DNA of 44,060 bases, taken from NCBI GenBank assembly GCA_964577295.1, contig CAZNYN010000013.1, positions 1-44,060 of the forward strand, given 5' to 3'. Below the pieces are notes generated by a model, which ran no database searches, was not told where the DNA came from, and saw nothing but the letters and a program-made list of their open reading frames with translations. Position numbers and translations under genes: made by a program. The stretch comes from CAZNYN01 sp964577295 (GTDB lineage Bacteria; Synergistota; Synergistia; Synergistales; Synergistaceae). Below are positions 6,556 to 15,261 of the stretch, one piece after another. Each line of letters begins with the position of its first letter. Position 1 is the stretch's first letter.

Positions 6556-8343
6556 TTGTACATCTCACTATATCGTAAATACAGACCCCAGACATTTTCG
6601 GACATGGTGGGGCAGAGTGCCGCAGTCAGTGTTCTTCAGGAGTCTCTTAAAGAAGGGCGCTTGGGACATGCTTATCTTTTTTCAGGTCCCAGAGGCTGCG
6701 GAAAGACGTCTGCCGCACGTCTTGTGGCAAAGAGTCTTAACTGCCAAAATCCGTCAAGCGAGTGTGAACCTTGCGGCGAATGTTCAAGCTGCATGGGCAT
6801 ATCGCTCGGCGACCACTTAGATGTAATAGAAATAGACGGAGCTTCAAACAGGGGAATCGGCGAAATCCGAGATTTGAAGACACATGTCAACTTGAAGCCT
6901 TTGAGCGCGCCGTACAAGGTTTATATAATAGACGAAGTCCACATGCTTACGGAAGCAGCCTTCAACGCGCTTCTGAAAACTCTGGAAGAGCCTCCCGCGA
7001 ATGTAATATTTCTTCTTGCGACAACCGAGCCGCATAAGGTTCCCGTAACGATACGCTCACGCTGCCAGCACATTCCGTTCCACAGAATATCCATAGCGGA
7101 TATGGTCGCACGCGTAGGATATGTATGTGACAATGAGAATATAGAAAGCGAAAAGGAAGCGGTTTGGGAAATTGCGCGCCAGGCGGACGGAGCTCTCAGA
7201 GATGCTCTGTCTCTGACAGAGCAGGCTGTTGCTCTGGGGCGTGGCAAACTGACTCTTGACAGTGTGCGTGACCTGACGGGAGGAAGCAACAGGACGGAGC
7301 TTGAAAAGTGGATAACAAACCTAAGAAATAATCCGGGAGAGGCGGCTTGCGCCCTTCATACTATGCTTTCAAGAGGAATGTCACCTGAACGTTTTTGCGA
7401 ATCTCTATTTTCTCTTTTCAGGGATCTGTGGATTTATGTACTTTGGAAGGATAAAGGACTTGAAGCTCTTGAAATTTCCGATTCGGAAAGAGAGTATCTG
7501 AAAAGTGAATCCGCTTTCTGGACGAAGGAAAAACTGAGGGCTGTATGTTCGTTCTGCAACTCTATCCTGCCCAGGTCGAGATATGGCATGAGAATAGAGG
7601 TTTTTGCCGGTCTCATAATGATAGAGATAATGAATATAATAGACGGAGTACAGGATGCGCCGAGAGGTGCTTATGTACCGCATTCGGCACCCGCACCATC
7701 TGCAGTGCAGCCGAAAAATACGGAGCCGCACCATGTAGCACAGCCCCGCTTTACTCCAGACGAGAGCGGATATGGCAATGTATCGGCCGAGTTCGGCAAT
7801 GAAGAGCACGTTCGCAATGTGCCGCATATTCCGCGGCAAAACATCTTTTTGCCGGTCGAAGCGGACTCTCAGCTTCCGAATACTGCGAAAATCTGTGCCG
7901 AGCTTGCATGCGGAGATTTTGCAAAATTATTTGCCAATATAAAGAGCCGTCAGCTTCTTATAGCATCCGCTCTGCTCAACTCCTCTCTTGCGGAGAAAGA
8001 GGGCGGCTGGGATGTGCATTTTGACTGCGAATGTCCCGCAAGTATATTGCTTTCCGTGCCTCAGAACAAAAAAATTCTTGCGGATGCGGTTGAATCGACA
8101 TGGGATATAGCATCCGAGAAGAAAGAGGAAGAACAGGAGAATTTTGTAAAAATTCCCGAGATTCCCGCCGCGAAAGAGGAAAAAACGGCTGAAGAGAAAA
8201 AAGACGACAGTGATACCGCTTCAAAAAAATCTTTAGAGCCGGAAGCGCTCAGGATGTTAAAACTTATGGGAGCAGATATACTTTATATTGAAGAAGCCGG
8301 AAATATAGGTTCCGATGAATTATCCGAGAACGGAGAGCATTAA
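6556..8343 (+). CDS. dnaX: DNA polymerase III subunit gamma/tau
   Basis: DnaX is the clamp-loader ATPase that loads the sliding clamp and tethers polymerase cores. The Walker A motif GPRGCGKT is at 44-51, a zinc-binding cysteine cluster at 63/70/73/76/79, the DEVH Walker B at 126-129, and sensor residues with SRC follow. The AAA+ and collar regions run to about 350, then a low-complexity, charged tail to 595. The start is TTG at 6556, six bases after AGGAGGGG. The stop shares one base with the dnaE start (TAATG). Direct linkage dnaX-dnaE is unusual; dnaX more often sits with ybaB-recR. No typical gamma-producing frameshift site was accepted. Confidence 0.94.
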   Translation: MYISLYRKYRPQTFSDMVGQSAAVSVLQESLKEGRLGHAYLFSGPRGCGKTSAARLVAKSLNCQNPSSECEPCGECSSCMGISLGDHLDVIEIDGASNRGIGEIRDLKTHVNLKPLSAPYKVYIIDEVHMLTEAAFNALLKTLEEPPANVIFLLATTEPHKVPVTIRSRCQHIPFHRISIADMVARVGYVCDNENIESEKEAVWEIARQADGALRDALSLTEQAVALGRGKLTLDSVRDLTGGSNRTELEKWITNLRNNPGEAACALHTMLSRGMSPERFCESLFSLFRDLWIYVLWKDKGLEALEISDSEREYLKSESAFWTKEKLRAVCSFCNSILPRSRYGMRIEVFAGLIMIEIMNIIDGVQDAPRGAYVPHSAPAPSAVQPKNTEPHHVAQPRFTPDESGYGNVSAEFGNEEHVRNVPHIPRQNIFLPVEADSQLPNTAKICAELACGDFAKLFANIKSRQLLIASALLNSSLAEKEGGWDVHFDCECPASILLSVPQNKKILADAVESTWDIASEKKEEEQENFVKIPEIPAAKEEKTAEEKKDDSDTASKKSLEPEALRMLKLMGADILYIEEAGNIGSDELSENGEH

Positions 8344-11300
8344 TGGATAAACCTTTTGTACATCTTCACGTTCACAGCGAGTACAGTTTGCTTGACGGAG
8401 CGAACAGGTGCAGCGAGCTGGCCTCTGCAACAAAGGAAATGGGCATGAATTCCGTCGCTCTCACCGACCATGGTGTCATGTACGGCTGCTACGAATTTTA
8501 TACGAAATGCAAAGGCGCAGGGGTAAAGCCTATACTTGGCTGTGAAGTCTATGTTGAGCCGAACGGATACACATGCAGGGACAGCAAGAATCAGTTCCAC
8601 CTCATCCTGCTTGCGGAAAACGACGAGGGGTATCACAATCTTGTGCGCCTTGTATCCGTAGCAAATACGGACGGTTTTTACTACAAGCCGAGAATAGACC
8701 ACGAACTGCTTGCAAAGTACAGCAAGGGGATAATAGGCGCTTCTGCATGCCTCGGCGGAGAGATACCCAATATGATTATGAAGGGTGATATCGAAGGTGC
8801 GGCCTCGCGCGCGGAGCTGTACCGCGACATCCTGGGCGAGGGAAACTTCTTTCTGGAGCTTCAGCACAACAGTATACCTGAACAGGCCATAGTTAATAAA
8901 AATCTCGTCGATATAGCGCGCTCCAACAATTTTCAGCTTATAGCGACAAACGACTCTCACTATATGAAGCGCAGTGACGCATCGTGGCATGACATTTTGC
9001 TGTGTGTGCAGACGGGCAATACTTTGGACAATCCGAACAGATACAGGTTTACGGGAGACGACTATTATTTCAGAACTCCCGAGGAGATGTGGAATATCTT
9101 CGGAGCGGAGCTTCCCGACTCTTTGACAAATACTCAGCTCATAGCTGATAGGTGCAATGTAGAGCTCAAAATGGGACATTACTATCTGCCGGAATTTCCT
9201 CTGCCAGAGGGAGAGACGCTGGAAACTCATCTGAGGCGCATGGCGGACGAAGGATTAAAAAAACGTCTGAAAACAGATAACCCTCCCGAGGAGTATGTCA
9301 GCAGGCTGATGTACGAGCTAGGCATAATAGAACAGATGGGATTCCCCGGCTATTTTTGCATAGTATCGGACATTATAGTCGCGGCAAAAAAACGAGGCAT
9401 TCCCATTGGGCCGGGCAGAGGCTCGGCCGCGGGCTCTCTTGTGGCTTGGTCTCTCGGCATTACAGACTTAGACCCTCTTAAGTATGACCTGCTCTTTGAA
9501 CGATTCTTAAATCCGGAACGAATAAGCATGCCCGATATCGATACGGACGTCTCGGATAAAAGGCGCGAAGAACTTATTGCATACATTGTTGAAAAGTACG
9601 GAAGCGACAGGGTTGCGCAGATAATCACATTCGGAAGCATGAAGAGCAAAGGCGCAATAGCAGATGTCGGAAGAGCTATGGGTATTCCAATATCTGAGGT
9701 CAGAGAGGTAACAAAACTTATTCCGGATGCGCTGAAGTCGGGAATAAAGACTATTCCAGAAGCCATAGAGGCAGTGCCCGACCTTGGTGCTATGTACAAG
9801 AACAATCCCGAAGTGAAGAAGCTTCTCGATGTCGCCAAGAAAATAGAAGGGCTCTCCCGCCACACTTCGCAGCATGCGGCAGGAGTTGTCATAACGCCAA
9901 AACCCATAGCGGAAATGGTTCCCGTCAAAAAATTCGGCGATAACCAGATAGCCACGCAATATTCTATGGAGCCTGTAGAAAAGCTCGGGCTGGTAAAGAT
10001 GGACTTCCTTGGTCTCAGAACTCTCTCCGTGCTTGAAGGCGCTCTGCTCAACATTGAAGGCAACGGCAAGGGAAAGATAGACCTTGACGAAATACCGATA
10101 GATGACGCAAAAACTTATGAGATGCTCCAAAGAGGAGAAACACTGGGTGTATTCCAGCTGGAATCCGCAGGTATGACCGCCCTGGTAATGAGAATGAAGC
10201 CAGACTGTTTTGAAGATCTTATAGCCCTTGTAGCTCTCTACCGCCCCGGCCCTCTTGAAAGCGGAATGGCGGATCAGTATGTAAAGTGCAAGCACAAGGA
10301 AGAACCGGTTCACTATCTGCACCCGAAGCTCGAAGAGTCGATGAAGGGAACATACGGCGTTATCCTCTATCAGGAGCAGGTTATGCAGAGCGCTTCTCAG
10401 CTTGCCGGTTTTACACTTGGAGAAGCAGACCTTCTCCGCCGTGCCATGGGAAAGAAAAAAGTCGAGGTCATGGCGGAGCAGAGAATAAAATTTGTCAACG
10501 GCGCAGTGAAAAACGGTGTCGAGGAAAAAACTGCGGGAAATATTTTTGACATAATAGAAAAGTTTGCGGGGTATGGCTTTAACAAGTCGCACAGCGCGGC
10601 ATACGCCCTTATCAGCTACAGAACGGCGTGGCTCAAAGCGAACTATGGCCCGGAATTTTTGGCATCATATCTGACCAGTATCGTGGGATCAAAGATGGAA
10701 GTTCTGGGGCAGTATATAAGAAGCGTCAGAGAAGCGGGCTATCCGGTGCTCCCCCCCGACATAAACGAGTCCAGAGAGGACTTTACAGTTGTGGGCGATG
10801 TCATAAGGCTCGGACTTTCCGCTATAGCCAAAGTAGGCCGTGCCGCTGTCGTCAATATCATAGAGAGCAGAGAGAAGAAGAATCGATTCTCATCCTTCTG
10901 GGACTTTATGTCAAAGATAGATACGAGAGTCGTCAACAAGGGAGTTATAGAAAATCTTATAAAAGCGGGAGCTTTTGACAGCGTAGAGCAAAACAGGGCA
11001 AAACTTTTGGGAGCTCTGCCAATGTTTCTCGACTCGGCCTCAAAGCGTCCTACCGACATAAATCAGTGCTCTCTATTTTCGGAGGAGGACAGCGCGGAAC
11101 TCGAACCCGTGATATCCGAATGTGAAGATTTCACGACAAGAGAGAAGCTGGATTTCGAAAAAGAAAGTATGGGGCTCTACATATCTGGACATCCATTCGA
11201 CCAGTACGAGGCAAAGGTCAGAGAGTACATCAACTGCCCGCTTATACAGCTTGCCCATTGGAAGCCGATGCACATACCGGTGGTCACAGCGGGGCTTTTG

Positions 11301-11759
11301 TCGTCATCATCGGAGAAATTTACCAAAAAAGGAGACCCAATGGGGATACTTACGGTGGAGGACTCCGATACGACTGTCGAGATAGTGGTGTTCCCGAAGA
11401 TGTGGCCAAAGGTAAAGCCATATTTGAAAATTGGAGGTCTCTTTTTCATCAAAGGGCAGCCCCGTTCCGACAGAGGTGTCTCTGTGCTTGCGGATGAGAT
11501 ATTCTCCGAGGAGGATTTTGAGGACAACCTTGATCCTCATGTATCAATATCTATTGATGCTGACGGGCTCTCGGAAAGTTTTTACACGTCACTTTTTGCC
11601 GTTTTTTCAAAACATCCGGGCCGTCACGAGCTGATATTAAAGCTGATATCCCGCGGACAGACGATAGTATCATTTATAAAGCAGGTTAAGATTGACCCTA
11701 CTGATAAATTTTTAAGCGAACTGGAAAGTATATCGGGCGGCAGAGCTGTTAAGATTTAG
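8343..11759 (+). CDS. dnaE: DNA polymerase III subunit alpha
   Basis: This is the replicative DNA polymerase, DnaE class, 1138 residues. The N-terminal PHP domain is present with its metal-site residues apparently intact (HVHSEYSLLDG near residue 9, TDHG 41-44, NDSH 203-206), so it may keep metal binding or a proofreading activity. The polymerase has GPGRGSAAGS (357-366), the catalytic pair in PDIDTD (Asp400 and Asp402), and a third Asp in the KMDFLGLR segment. An OB-fold domain lies near 975-1060. There is no sign of an intein or of a PolC-type exonuclease insertion. It overlaps dnaX by one base, so the two subunits are made together. Confidence 0.95.
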   Translation: MDKPFVHLHVHSEYSLLDGANRCSELASATKEMGMNSVALTDHGVMYGCYEFYTKCKGAGVKPILGCEVYVEPNGYTCRDSKNQFHLILLAENDEGYHNLVRLVSVANTDGFYYKPRIDHELLAKYSKGIIGASACLGGEIPNMIMKGDIEGAASRAELYRDILGEGNFFLELQHNSIPEQAIVNKNLVDIARSNNFQLIATNDSHYMKRSDASWHDILLCVQTGNTLDNPNRYRFTGDDYYFRTPEEMWNIFGAELPDSLTNTQLIADRCNVELKMGHYYLPEFPLPEGETLETHLRRMADEGLKKRLKTDNPPEEYVSRLMYELGIIEQMGFPGYFCIVSDIIVAAKKRGIPIGPGRGSAAGSLVAWSLGITDLDPLKYDLLFERFLNPERISMPDIDTDVSDKRREELIAYIVEKYGSDRVAQIITFGSMKSKGAIADVGRAMGIPISEVREVTKLIPDALKSGIKTIPEAIEAVPDLGAMYKNNPEVKKLLDVAKKIEGLSRHTSQHAAGVVITPKPIAEMVPVKKFGDNQIATQYSMEPVEKLGLVKMDFLGLRTLSVLEGALLNIEGNGKGKIDLDEIPIDDAKTYEMLQRGETLGVFQLESAGMTALVMRMKPDCFEDLIALVALYRPGPLESGMADQYVKCKHKEEPVHYLHPKLEESMKGTYGVILYQEQVMQSASQLAGFTLGEADLLRRAMGKKKVEVMAEQRIKFVNGAVKNGVEEKTAGNIFDIIEKFAGYGFNKSHSAAYALISYRTAWLKANYGPEFLASYLTSIVGSKMEVLGQYIRSVREAGYPVLPPDINESREDFTVVGDVIRLGLSAIAKVGRAAVVNIIESREKKNRFSSFWDFMSKIDTRVVNKGVIENLIKAGAFDSVEQNRAKLLGALPMFLDSASKRPTDINQCSLFSEEDSAELEPVISECEDFTTREKLDFEKESMGLYISGHPFDQYEAKVREYINCPLIQLAHWKPMHIPVVTAGLLSSSSEKFTKKGDPMGILTVEDSDTTVEIVVFPKMWPKVKPYLKIGGLFFIKGQPRSDRGVSVLADEIFSEEDFEDNLDPHVSISIDADGLSESFYTSLFAVFSKHPGRHELILKLISRGQTIVSFIKQVKIDPTDKFLSELESISGGRAVKI

Positions 11760-11807
11760 CATCTGACGTACAGAGCAGTGATGATGCACAGAGGGAGAGA
11801 TATAAAA

Positions 11808-12053
11808 ATGGTGAATTCCGAAGTGGAAAAATCTTATTCGTCGGGCGGAGACTATGTTGTAATAAAAGCTCATGAAAACGGCGTTACCGTTATAGGGGTA
11901 ACAAGAGGCGCGGAAAACAAGTTTTTGCACACAGAAAAACTTGACGAAGGTGAAGTTTGGATAGCACAGTTTACCGAACACATTTCCGCCATGAAAATAC
12001 GCGGCTCTGCCACGATATTGACAAAATACGGAGAAGTAAAGAGCGGTAAATAG
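11808..12053 (+). CDS. mtrB: TRAP, tryptophan RNA-binding attenuation protein
   Basis: This 81-residue protein aligns along its whole length with Bacillus TRAP (MtrB), which forms an 11-mer ring, binds tryptophan, and wraps RNA carrying about eleven G/UAG repeats to stop trp-gene expression. The RNA-binding residues known in B. subtilis (Lys37, Lys56, Arg58) are kept here as Lys44, Lys63 and Arg65. Tryptophan-pocket positions Gly23, Thr25, Gln47, Thr49 and Ser53 are kept as Gly30, Thr32, Gln54, Thr56 and Ser60. Thr30 becomes Asn37. The N terminus is about seven residues longer than in Bacillus. ATG 11808 is preferred over ATG 11778 because GAGGGAG precedes it. It lies between dnaE and pyk, with no trp gene in sight. 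Confidence 0.9.
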   Translation: MVNSEVEKSYSSGGDYVVIKAHENGVTVIGVTRGAENKFLHTEKLDEGEVWIAQFTEHISAMKIRGSATILTKYGEVKSGK

Positions 12054-12071
12054 AAAGAAGGTTATCTCTAT

Positions 12072-13541
12072 ATGAGCACTGTTCAGAGAAAAGTAAAAAT
12101 AGTATGTACCCTCGGGCCTGCCACAGATACGTATGAGAAGATACGCGATTTGGTGGGAGCAGGCATGAATGTGGCTCGGCTGAATTTCAGCCACGGCGAC
12201 TACGCGTCCCACGAGCGTGTCCTAAACAATATAAGAACTGCCGAAAAGAACTTGGACACCCCAATAGCGGTTTTGCTTGACACAAAGGGGCCAGAAATAA
12301 GAACGGGAATGCTGCGCGAGCACAGCAAAGTGATGCTTGTTCAGGATTCTGAGTTTGTCCTTCGGTTTGATGGAGCAGAAGGAGATGAGCACAGTGTCTC
12401 CGTCGATTATGAGCCGCTTCACAGCGAAGTGGCAATAGGGCAGTCCATATATATTGACGACGGTGTTATTAAATTACAGGTTGTTGAGCTGGCATCTGAT
12501 TCAATAATATGCCGTGTAATAGTAGGAGGGGAGCTCGGTGAGCGCAAGGGGATCAATGTCCCTGCCGCGGATCTTTCCGTTCCTACATTGACGGATAAGG
12601 ATATAAATGACATCAAATGGAGCGCTGATCACGACGTTGACTATATTGCAGTATCTTTTGTAAGAAGCAGCGAAGACATTATTAATGTCAGAAAGTTAGT
12701 CGAAAAATACGGCGGCGATTCAAAAATAATAGCCAAGATTGAAACGAGACAGTCGGTGGAAGATTTTGACGAAATACTGTCAGTTTCTGACGGCATAATG
12801 GTGGCGCGCGGTGATTTGGGCGTTGAAATACCTATGGAGGATGTCCCTGTGCTGCAAAAAGATATTATAAAAAAATGCCTTATACAGGGCAAGCAGACCA
12901 TAGTGGCAACTCAGATGCTCGACTCCATGATAAGAAATCCACGTCCAACCAGAGCGGAAGCAAGCGACGTTGCCAATGCAGTTATCGACGGCACTGATGC
13001 GGTCATGCTGTCGGGTGAGACCGCAAGCGGAAAATACCCCCTCGATGCCGTTAAGGTGATGAGCAACATAATTATGAAGATAGAAAGCCGAACGGACTTG
13101 CGCCAGGAGATGCCGGAGACAATAGCGGACGACAACCTTATCTCGGATGCCGTGAGCTGTTCGACAAGGGATATATCAAAAGCCGTCAATGCCGCAGCCA
13201 TTGTCACAATGACAAAGAGCGGTGCTACTGCCAGAATGGTAAGTAAGTACAGACCTCTGTGCAGAATAATAGCGCCTACGCCTCTTCGCAAATCGTGGAG
13301 ACAGATGGCTTTGGTATGGGGAACAATGCCCATACTCTGTTCCATAACGGATGAACTCGAAACCTCCGTAGACAGGGTGCTCTGCATACTTCAGAAAGAG
13401 GGACAAGTAAAAGAAGGGGATATCGTGGTTGTTACATCGGGAGTTCCTCTCGGTGTAAAGGGAACGACAAATACGGTGCATGTCCAGAAAGTGGCGAGCA
13501 AGAAAAAATCAGATGCGGAGAAGGGACGGCCGTGCCTCTAA
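12072..13541 (+). CDS. pyk: Pyruvate kinase
   Basis: This enzyme transfers phosphate from PEP to ADP, the last step of glycolysis. The 489-residue protein starts with the family N terminus (KIVCTLGPAT), has ARLNFSHG near 36-43, the catalytic stretch KIETRQSVEDFDEI (218-231), and the MVARGDLG motif just after. It ends with the normal C-terminal allosteric domain and a short lysine-rich tail. It has no PEP-utiliser extra domain of the kind seen in Bacillus Pyk. It starts 18 bases after mtrB with an AAGAAGG site, and its last ten bases overlap the nfo start. A pyruvate phosphate dikinase gene is present at 37693. Confidence 0.95.
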   Translation: MSTVQRKVKIVCTLGPATDTYEKIRDLVGAGMNVARLNFSHGDYASHERVLNNIRTAEKNLDTPIAVLLDTKGPEIRTGMLREHSKVMLVQDSEFVLRFDGAEGDEHSVSVDYEPLHSEVAIGQSIYIDDGVIKLQVVELASDSIICRVIVGGELGERKGINVPAADLSVPTLTDKDINDIKWSADHDVDYIAVSFVRSSEDIINVRKLVEKYGGDSKIIAKIETRQSVEDFDEILSVSDGIMVARGDLGVEIPMEDVPVLQKDIIKKCLIQGKQTIVATQMLDSMIRNPRPTRAEASDVANAVIDGTDAVMLSGETASGKYPLDAVKVMSNIIMKIESRTDLRQEMPETIADDNLISDAVSCSTRDISKAVNAAAIVTMTKSGATARMVSKYRPLCRIIAPTPLRKSWRQMALVWGTMPILCSITDELETSVDRVLCILQKEGQVKEGDIVVVTSGVPLGVKGTTNTVHVQKVASKKKSDAEKGRPCL

Positions 13542-14374
13542 TCGGCTCTCACCTGTCTGTCGCGGGCGGACTGCATAAAGCCTTTGAAAGAGCCGATTCT
13601 CTCGGCTGTGAGTCTATGCAGATATTTACCAGAAATCAACGGCAGTGGCAGACCAAGCCGCTGTCGTTCCAGGAGATTGACAATTTCTATATTGCCTCAA
13701 AATCGAGCTCGGCAAAGACGGTCGTCTCACATGCTTCATACCTGATTAACCTTGCGGGGAGCGGTGATACCCGCACCCGCAGCGAGAAGGCTCTCATTGA
13801 AGAGATAGAAAGGTGCGCGCAGCTTAACATAAGCGATACCGTCCTTCATCCCGGATTTGCCGGAGATGAGAGCAAGGAAGAAGCGATAAAAAAATTAAGC
13901 GATTCCTTGATTAGAGTAATAAATGCGACGAGTGCCTACAATGTCAGGATACTTCTTGAGACAATGGCGGGGCAGGGCTCTGTGCTCGGCTCGGATTTTT
14001 CCGATTTTTCGTCTCTGCTGGATGAAGTAGACGACAATCCGCGCATAGGCTTCTGCGCCGACATGTGCCATATCTTTGCGGCCGGGTATGAAATACGTTC
14101 CGCGGAAGGCTACGAGAGAACTGTCTCTCTTATGGCAAAGCACATGGGGCTTTATAATATACACTGCTGGCATCTAAGCGACAGCAAGACGGAAAAAGGA
14201 AGCAATAAAGACAGGCATGAACACTTGGGCTGCGGAGAGATAGGACTTGCGCCGTTTTCAATGCTTATGGGAGACGAGCGTTTTGCAAATATACCTGCTA
14301 TACTTGAGACGCCCAAAGACGGAGGCGGAGACGAGGAGAATTTATCGATACTTCGCAAACTGAGAGGCATATAA
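13532..14374 (+). CDS. nfo: Endonuclease IV
   Basis: This AP endonuclease cuts the backbone at abasic sites during base-excision repair, using a trinuclear zinc site. The protein has 280 residues, the family length. The N-terminal GSHLSVAGGL, the zinc-site segments LHPG near 109-112 and LLETMAG near 142-148, and the late NIHCWHLSDSK and HEHLGCGEIG segments all match the family. The start is GTG at 13532, overlapping the end of pyk by ten bases, with GAAGGGA upstream. A 50-base AT-rich gap separates it from cdaA. Confidence 0.94.
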   Translation: MPLIGSHLSVAGGLHKAFERADSLGCESMQIFTRNQRQWQTKPLSFQEIDNFYIASKSSSAKTVVSHASYLINLAGSGDTRTRSEKALIEEIERCAQLNISDTVLHPGFAGDESKEEAIKKLSDSLIRVINATSAYNVRILLETMAGQGSVLGSDFSDFSSLLDEVDDNPRIGFCADMCHIFAAGYEIRSAEGYERTVSLMAKHMGLYNIHCWHLSDSKTEKGSNKDRHEHLGCGEIGLAPFSMLMGDERFANIPAILETPKDGGGDEENLSILRKLRGI

Positions 14375-14424
14375 GGATATATATATCATAATACAGACAC
14401 TATTATTCGCGGGGAGGTATGTGT

Positions 14425-15261
14425 GTGCCCTTTTTTGATTTAAGATGGCAGGATTTGCCTGATATTATCATCGTAGCGTTTATTATATACAGGGTACTGA
14501 TGCTTCTTGTCGGAACCAGAGCCATGCAGCTTCTGCGCGGAGTATTGATTATCGGACTTATAGGTGCGCTCGCAAATATACTTGAACTGAGAAGCCTCTC
14601 ATGGATAATAGGAAAGCTGCTTGGAGCTTTCATAATAGTTATTCCCGTCCTTTTTCAGCCCGAGCTTCGCCACATGCTTGAAGAGCTCGGCAAAGGACAC
14701 CTTTGGAGGATGGAAGTAAACGAGGAAATGCTTGATGCACGCTCCGACCAACTTGCCAAAGCTTTGCTTTACTGCCAGTCTCAGAGGATAGGCGCGCTAT
14801 GTGTGCTCCAAAGGAACACAAGCCTGAAGGAAGTATGGAGGACGGCGGTTCTGCTGAAGGCGGATATTACCGAAGAGCTTCTGGTGTCAATATTTTGGCC
14901 AGGCACGCCGCTGCATGACGGGGCTGTCGTTATAGACCCGAAAACGGTAGTTGCCGCAGGCTGTTATCTGCCTCTTACGGAAAAGACAGACATATCAAGG
15001 TGGTACGGCACAAGGCACAGAGCCGCTCTCGGTGTGACGGAAATGTCTGATGCTCTGGCTCTGGTCGTATCGGAAGAGCGAGGGGAGATAACTGTCGCTG
15101 TCGGAGGGCGTCTATCAAAAGCTCTTAACGAAACTCAGCTGAGAAGTATATGCAACCACTACTTCAGCCATGAGGAAGCCAAGGATGCAAACTTTATGGA
15201 GAGGCTGAGAGAAGAGATACAGCAGCAGTGGCCGGGGAGTAATTCAGATGAAAAAGCCTAA
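14425..15261 (+). CDS. cdaA: Diadenylate cyclase CdaA
   Basis: CdaA makes cyclic di-AMP from two ATP at the membrane. Three N-terminal hydrophobic segments (about 12-32, 38-52 and 60-78) precede the DisA-N cyclase domain. The catalytic motifs are present as DGA (165-167, in LHDGAVV) and RHR (197-199, in TRHRAALG). The protein has 278 residues from GTG 14425; an in-frame ATG two codons earlier (14419) sits only one base after GGGGAGG, so the GTG at seven bases is the better start. The gene overlaps cdaR by 14 bases, and glmM follows, giving the conserved cdaA-cdaR-glmM module that ties c-di-AMP to cell-wall precursor supply. Confidence 0.94.
   Translation: MPFFDLRWQDLPDIIIVAFIIYRVLMLLVGTRAMQLLRGVLIIGLIGALANILELRSLSWIIGKLLGAFIIVIPVLFQPELRHMLEELGKGHLWRMEVNEEMLDARSDQLAKALLYCQSQRIGALCVLQRNTSLKEVWRTAVLLKADITEELLVSIFWPGTPLHDGAVVIDPKTVVAAGCYLPLTEKTDISRWYGTRHRAALGVTEMSDALALVVSEERGEITVAVGGRLSKALNETQLRSICNHYFSHEEAKDANFMERLREEIQQQWPGSNSDEKA

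Noticed and set aside
8223..8229. In-frame A AAA AAA in dnaX as a frameshift signal for a gamma form
   Set aside because: A -1 shift here would remove only about 17 residues of the very end, unlike known gamma forms, and no strong downstream hairpin was seen.
9507..10592. Long minus-strand open frame (361 codons) inside dnaE
   Set aside because: It is antisense to the polymerase active-site region, with no family resemblance.
11760..11810. Possible TRAP autoregulatory G/UAG repeats ahead of mtrB
   Set aside because: Only three GAG triplets occur, with irregular spacing; TRAP targets need about nine to eleven.
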